From Thiobacillus sp. (GTDB lineage Bacteria > Pseudomonadota > Gammaproteobacteria > Burkholderiales > Thiobacillaceae): a stretch of DNA of 64,000 bases. How positions within the stretch are numbered: position 1 is the first letter of the stretch; each line of letters begins with the position of its first letter. The notes beneath the pieces are model-generated. The model saw only the letters and a list, made by a program, of their open reading frames with translations. It was not told the origin of the DNA and made no database searches. Of the stretch, positions 61,478 to 64,000 are shown piece after piece. Where the stretch lies: contig JAIBEI010000040.1 of NCBI GenBank assembly GCA_019459055.1, positions 1 through 64,000 of the forward strand, written 5' to 3'. The position numbers and the translations under genes were made by a program.

Positions 61478-62506
61478 ATGAAAAAAACTACCCTTACTTC
61501 TGTTTCGGCTGGCCCGTTAGCCAACCTGCGCATCCGCCATACCCGAATTGCGCATCTTATGTCCGAGGTGAAGAGCCTCCTCGACCCTGAGGGTGATATT
61601 TTGGCCCTTCTGGGCCCGACTGGGGTCGGCAAGTCTATGTTGGGTGGATATCTAGTGGAAAACGCCCTCAAGGAGGCAGAGTCAGCTATGCAGGCCAATT
61701 CCGGGCTCATGCCCGCACTTCGCATCGAGGCTGTGTCGTCCGGGGAGGCCGAATTCTCTTGGAGCCTGTTTTATCAATGCATTCTAGAAGGATTGGGCGA
61801 AGACCTGTCCATGCCGCGGCAGGTTTACGATGTTGACCCTGCTTCGGGGCTGCTGCTGCGGGCGCGCGGCACCCGAACCAATACCCTGGGAGGGCTGCGG
61901 AAGGCGGTCGAGAATGCACTGTTGGCGCGCCAGGTTCAGTTTCTGGTCGTTGATGAAGCTGCGCATATTTTTCACCAAAGCAGCCCTAGCAAACTCAAAA
62001 TCCAGCTCAATACCCTGAAATCCTTGTCCAACACTACCGGGGTACAACTGGTGCTGGTGGGGTCCTATGACCTGTACGAATTAGTGTTCCTGAGCGGTCA
62101 ACTGGCTCGTCGGATTCACGTTGTACATTTTCCACGTTACCGTGAGGACAACGAGGCTGATGTTCGTGCGTACAAGGCGTGTGTGCAGCAATTCCAGAAT
62201 GCCAACAGTGAACTTTGGGGGGACAGTCTGATGGAATACGCTGATGCCCTGATGGAAAACACCCTTGGTTGTGTCGGCACACTGAAATCAGTTCTTAAAC
62301 GCGCAGCCAAGTTCGCAAATGGACGGGGCAAGTGGTCTGTAGACGCTCTTCAAGCCGCACTCCTGACTCAGACCCAGCGCGAGCAAATTCTGCGGGAAAT
62401 CCAAGAAGGCGAGCATCGAATCGAGCCCGGGATAACGCGCGAACTGCATTTACCCAAAAAGTCCCAGACCACAAAAGCCACAAAAAACCAACGGGAGGCA
62501 GCATGA
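61478..62506 (+). CDS. tnsC: TnsC-like AAA+ ATPase of a Tn7-like element
   Basis: 342 residues. AAA+ motifs are Walker A LLGPTGVGKSMLGGYLVE (about 45-55) and Walker B VQFLVVDEAAHIFHQ (about 155), with the sensor segment GVQLVLVGSYDLYELVF. TnsC polymerises on DNA, links the targeting protein to the transposase and enforces target immunity. Its start lacks a strong ribosome site, 18 bp after tnsAB. The stop overlaps the tniQ ATG (ATGA). Confidence 0.92.
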   Translation: MKKTTLTSVSAGPLANLRIRHTRIAHLMSEVKSLLDPEGDILALLGPTGVGKSMLGGYLVENALKEAESAMQANSGLMPALRIEAVSSGEAEFSWSLFYQCILEGLGEDLSMPRQVYDVDPASGLLLRARGTRTNTLGGLRKAVENALLARQVQFLVVDEAAHIFHQSSPSKLKIQLNTLKSLSNTTGVQLVLVGSYDLYELVFLSGQLARRIHVVHFPRYREDNEADVRAYKACVQQFQNANSELWGDSLMEYADALMENTLGCVGTLKSVLKRAAKFANGRGKWSVDALQAALLTQTQREQILREIQEGEHRIEPGITRELHLPKKSQTTKATKNQREAA

Positions 62507-63777
62507 ATACGTTGCCCCGTTCGGTCCTGCATGCGCTGGACCCGAAAGGAGTGGGAACTGGGCAAACTGAAAGCCTACTTTCCTATTTCTGTCGCTTAGC
62601 GGTGTCGCATGCTGTCAGTACCACGGACCTGGCCAGGTTTGTGGTTCAGCAGGTGGACCACGACATCAGGCGTGATTTCGAGTGGCAGCAGCGCAACCTA
62701 TCCGGCGTCAGCGAGGCTGCCAGGTCTTGGGCGGCCTGGTTGTCTGCCCTGACCGGTGTCGGCCATTTGGATGGACTGACACTGTCGAAATGGTCGGCCG
62801 TATTGCCGCCTCGTGGTTTGGCCCCCCGTAACCATTGGTGTCCTCATTGTCTGCGCGAAGACAAGGAGGCGGGGCGGTCCCCATATTTTCGCTTGTCATG
62901 GGAGGTCGGCCCCGTGAAGGCTTGTCATCAGCATAAATCAAAGCTAGTGGATACCTGCCCCCACTGCGGACAACGGCATGTGCGCCACCATGGGGGTGTG
63001 GTGGTTCCCGGCTGGTGTACGCGATGCGGTGGATTTCTGGGGGAAGGTGAATCAGAGGCCGCGGAGCCTCATGACCTATGGGTTGCCAGACAGGTTGAAG
63101 ATTGGATTGCTAATCAGCCGAACCAGATGGCAGTACTCGATGCCGGTACAGTCCTGACTACGCTGAACACACTTATAGTTGGCTTGGACGGAGGCCAATA
63201 CACGCGTTTCGCAAAACGGCTGGGCCTGGCGAAAAGCGTGGTGCATGGTTGGCTTAGAAAAGGTGGCTTGCCGAGCCTGGATGCCTATCTGGCTATGGCT
63301 GGGCACGCAGGATTGAGCTTGAACCGTGTTCTGCGTGGTGACCTCGCCGACTGGGAGCCACACGGCACTGAAATGCAACTAGGCATTGAGTTTGACCTGT
63401 TGGCAGGGGGAAAGCGTGAAACTCCTCGTCAGCATGACTGGGCCGCGATTCGAGGGGAACTTGAAAGGCTTTTGAAACTGCCCGAGCCAATTAGTGTGGC
63501 TGAAGCGGGGCGCCGGCTTGGAATTGATGACCGGCATCTCTATCTCCGCGCAAACGACCTGGCGCGTGCGTTGGGAGAAAGGTGGAAACAGTATCTTGCC
63601 AGCCGGAAAGCTGAAAATCTGACGCTAGCCAGGGCGCAATTGAGAGCGGCGCTCCCAACAATTGTGGGCGCTGGGCGACCGTTTAATCTGACTGAGGTGA
63701 GGCAGCTAGTGTCTGCGCCGATACTGGCATCTGTTGAAGGGATGTTTGGGCTCATACGCGAGATACGCGAAGAGTAA
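62503..63777 (+). CDS. tniQ: TniQ/TnsD-type target selection protein
   Basis: 424 residues. The N-terminal TniQ domain has ESLLSYFCRLAVSHAVSTTD and the zinc-binding set WCPHCLREDKEAG, HQHKSKLVDTCPHCGQRH and CTRCGG. The C-terminal half holds helix-turn-helix-like segments (RLGLAKSVVHGWLRKGGLPS, about 240; EAGRRLGIDDRHLYLRANDL, about 335). The length lies between a minimal TniQ and TnsD, with DNA-binding parts of its own, so it may recognise a fixed attachment site. GGGAGG precedes the ATG. Confidence 0.9.
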   Translation: MNTLPRSVLHALDPKGVGTGQTESLLSYFCRLAVSHAVSTTDLARFVVQQVDHDIRRDFEWQQRNLSGVSEAARSWAAWLSALTGVGHLDGLTLSKWSAVLPPRGLAPRNHWCPHCLREDKEAGRSPYFRLSWEVGPVKACHQHKSKLVDTCPHCGQRHVRHHGGVVVPGWCTRCGGFLGEGESEAAEPHDLWVARQVEDWIANQPNQMAVLDAGTVLTTLNTLIVGLDGGQYTRFAKRLGLAKSVVHGWLRKGGLPSLDAYLAMAGHAGLSLNRVLRGDLADWEPHGTEMQLGIEFDLLAGGKRETPRQHDWAAIRGELERLLKLPEPISVAEAGRRLGIDDRHLYLRANDLARALGERWKQYLASRKAENLTLARAQLRAALPTIVGAGRPFNLTEVRQLVSAPILASVEGMFGLIREIREE

Positions 63778-63799
63778 ATCCGAGCACTAGCAAATGAAT

Positions 63800-63830
63800 G
63801 CAAAAAACCGGCTTTAGGCCGGTTTTTTGC
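63800..63830 (+). terminator. Rho-independent terminator after tniQ
   Basis: GCAAAAAACCGGC (63800-63812), loop of five, GCCGGTTTTTTGC (63818-63830). The perfect 13-bp stem ends in a T run and works on both strands. It closes the tnsAB-tnsC-tniQ operon 22 bp after the stop. Confidence 0.9.
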
Positions 63831-63920
63831 GTTTGACGGTTAAAGCAAATCTTGGCCTGTCGACCAAAAATGCCTAGCACAGGACACCCGTAAAAACAAA
63901 ATGTGTCCCATCGTGCAATA

Positions 63921-63963
63921 AAGCATAACGTGACCATTTGGCCACTTTATGCTTAACGCCACA
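63921..63963. other. possible Tn7-like right end (terminal ACA with dyad)
   Basis: AAGCATAA (63921-63928) and TTATGCTT (63947-63954) form an inverted pair around TGACCATTTGGCCA, and the stretch closes with GCCACA (63958-63963). Read inward from the minus strand it starts TGTGGCGTTAAGCATAAAG, comparable to the TGTGGGCG start and AATAAAG words of the Tn7 right end. No second end has been found for comparison, so the call is tentative. Confidence 0.35.
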
Positions 63964-64000
63964 ACTGCATTGGGTTCTAATGGATGGTGTATTGGTGGAG

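Larger units (their letters stand above)
58681..63963 (+). mobile_element. Tn7-like transposition module (tnsAB-tnsC-tniQ)
   Basis: Fused TnsA-TnsB transposase, TnsC ATPase and TniQ targeting protein are transcribed together, followed by a terminator and a possible transposon end at 63963. The left limit given is the repeat cluster upstream of tnsAB; the true left end may lie far to the left, beyond the defence genes. Confidence 0.65.

Overview
The window looks like a chromosome segment of a sulfur-oxidising, nitrogen-fixing betaproteobacterium, most like Thiobacillus or a close relative. The reasons are a qmoA-qmoB set completed by HdrC/HdrB-like genes instead of qmoC (an arrangement known from Thiobacillus denitrificans), high GC with tightly overlapping operons, and a nif accessory cluster with NifL/NifA, a nif-type Rnf complex, nifV, cysE, nifW, nifZ and nifM.

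Layout. 1-1.4 kb: the end of an rhs polymorphic-toxin gene, a small membrane protein and a frameshifted rhs remnant. 1.4-3.2 kb: two tandem periplasmic rhodanese-like genes and a small secreted protein, on the minus strand. 3.6-8.7 kb: qmoA-qmoB-hdrC-hdrB operon ending in a strong terminator. 8.9-22 kb: housekeeping and efflux genes, including a BON lipoprotein, a MacAB-like tripartite ABC exporter, mnmC, an RND pump with its adaptor, and three small envelope proteins. 22-35.3 kb: nifLA (minus) diverging from rnfABCDGEH (plus), followed by the minus-strand operon nifV-cysE-orf-nifW-nifZ-nifM-rrf2. Sigma-54 promoter sequences can be read in front of nifL, rnfA and nifV, with a NifA-type TGT-N10-ACA site between the first two. 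35.6-37 kb: a small MerR-controlled operon and small membrane protein.

37-57.7 kb: a lower-GC defence island, almost all on the minus strand. Its left edge is abrupt. The nifS gene has lost its first ~27 codons and is joined in frame to the N-terminus of an unrelated, nuclease-like defence protein. Reading leftward from 57.7 kb the island holds a type III restriction-modification pair (mod, res), a ubiquitin-like operon (57-residue protein, multiubiquitin-type Ubl, DUF6791-ThiF E1, DUF6527) diverging from a WYL regulator, a TM0106-type RecB nuclease-helicase, an McrB protein with an EVE-like insertion, McrC, and three proteins of unknown function.

58.3-64 kb: a Tn7-like transposition module with a TnsA-TnsB fusion, TnsC and TniQ, preceded by a divergent DUF6471 gene and three copies of a 14-bp dyad. 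TniQ is followed by a terminator and a possible transposon end (ACA at 63961-63963). The simplest reading is that the defence genes are cargo of, or accreted beside, a Tn7-like element that landed in the nif region, and that a later deletion fused the island to nifS. The other transposon end is not identified, so this linkage is inference.
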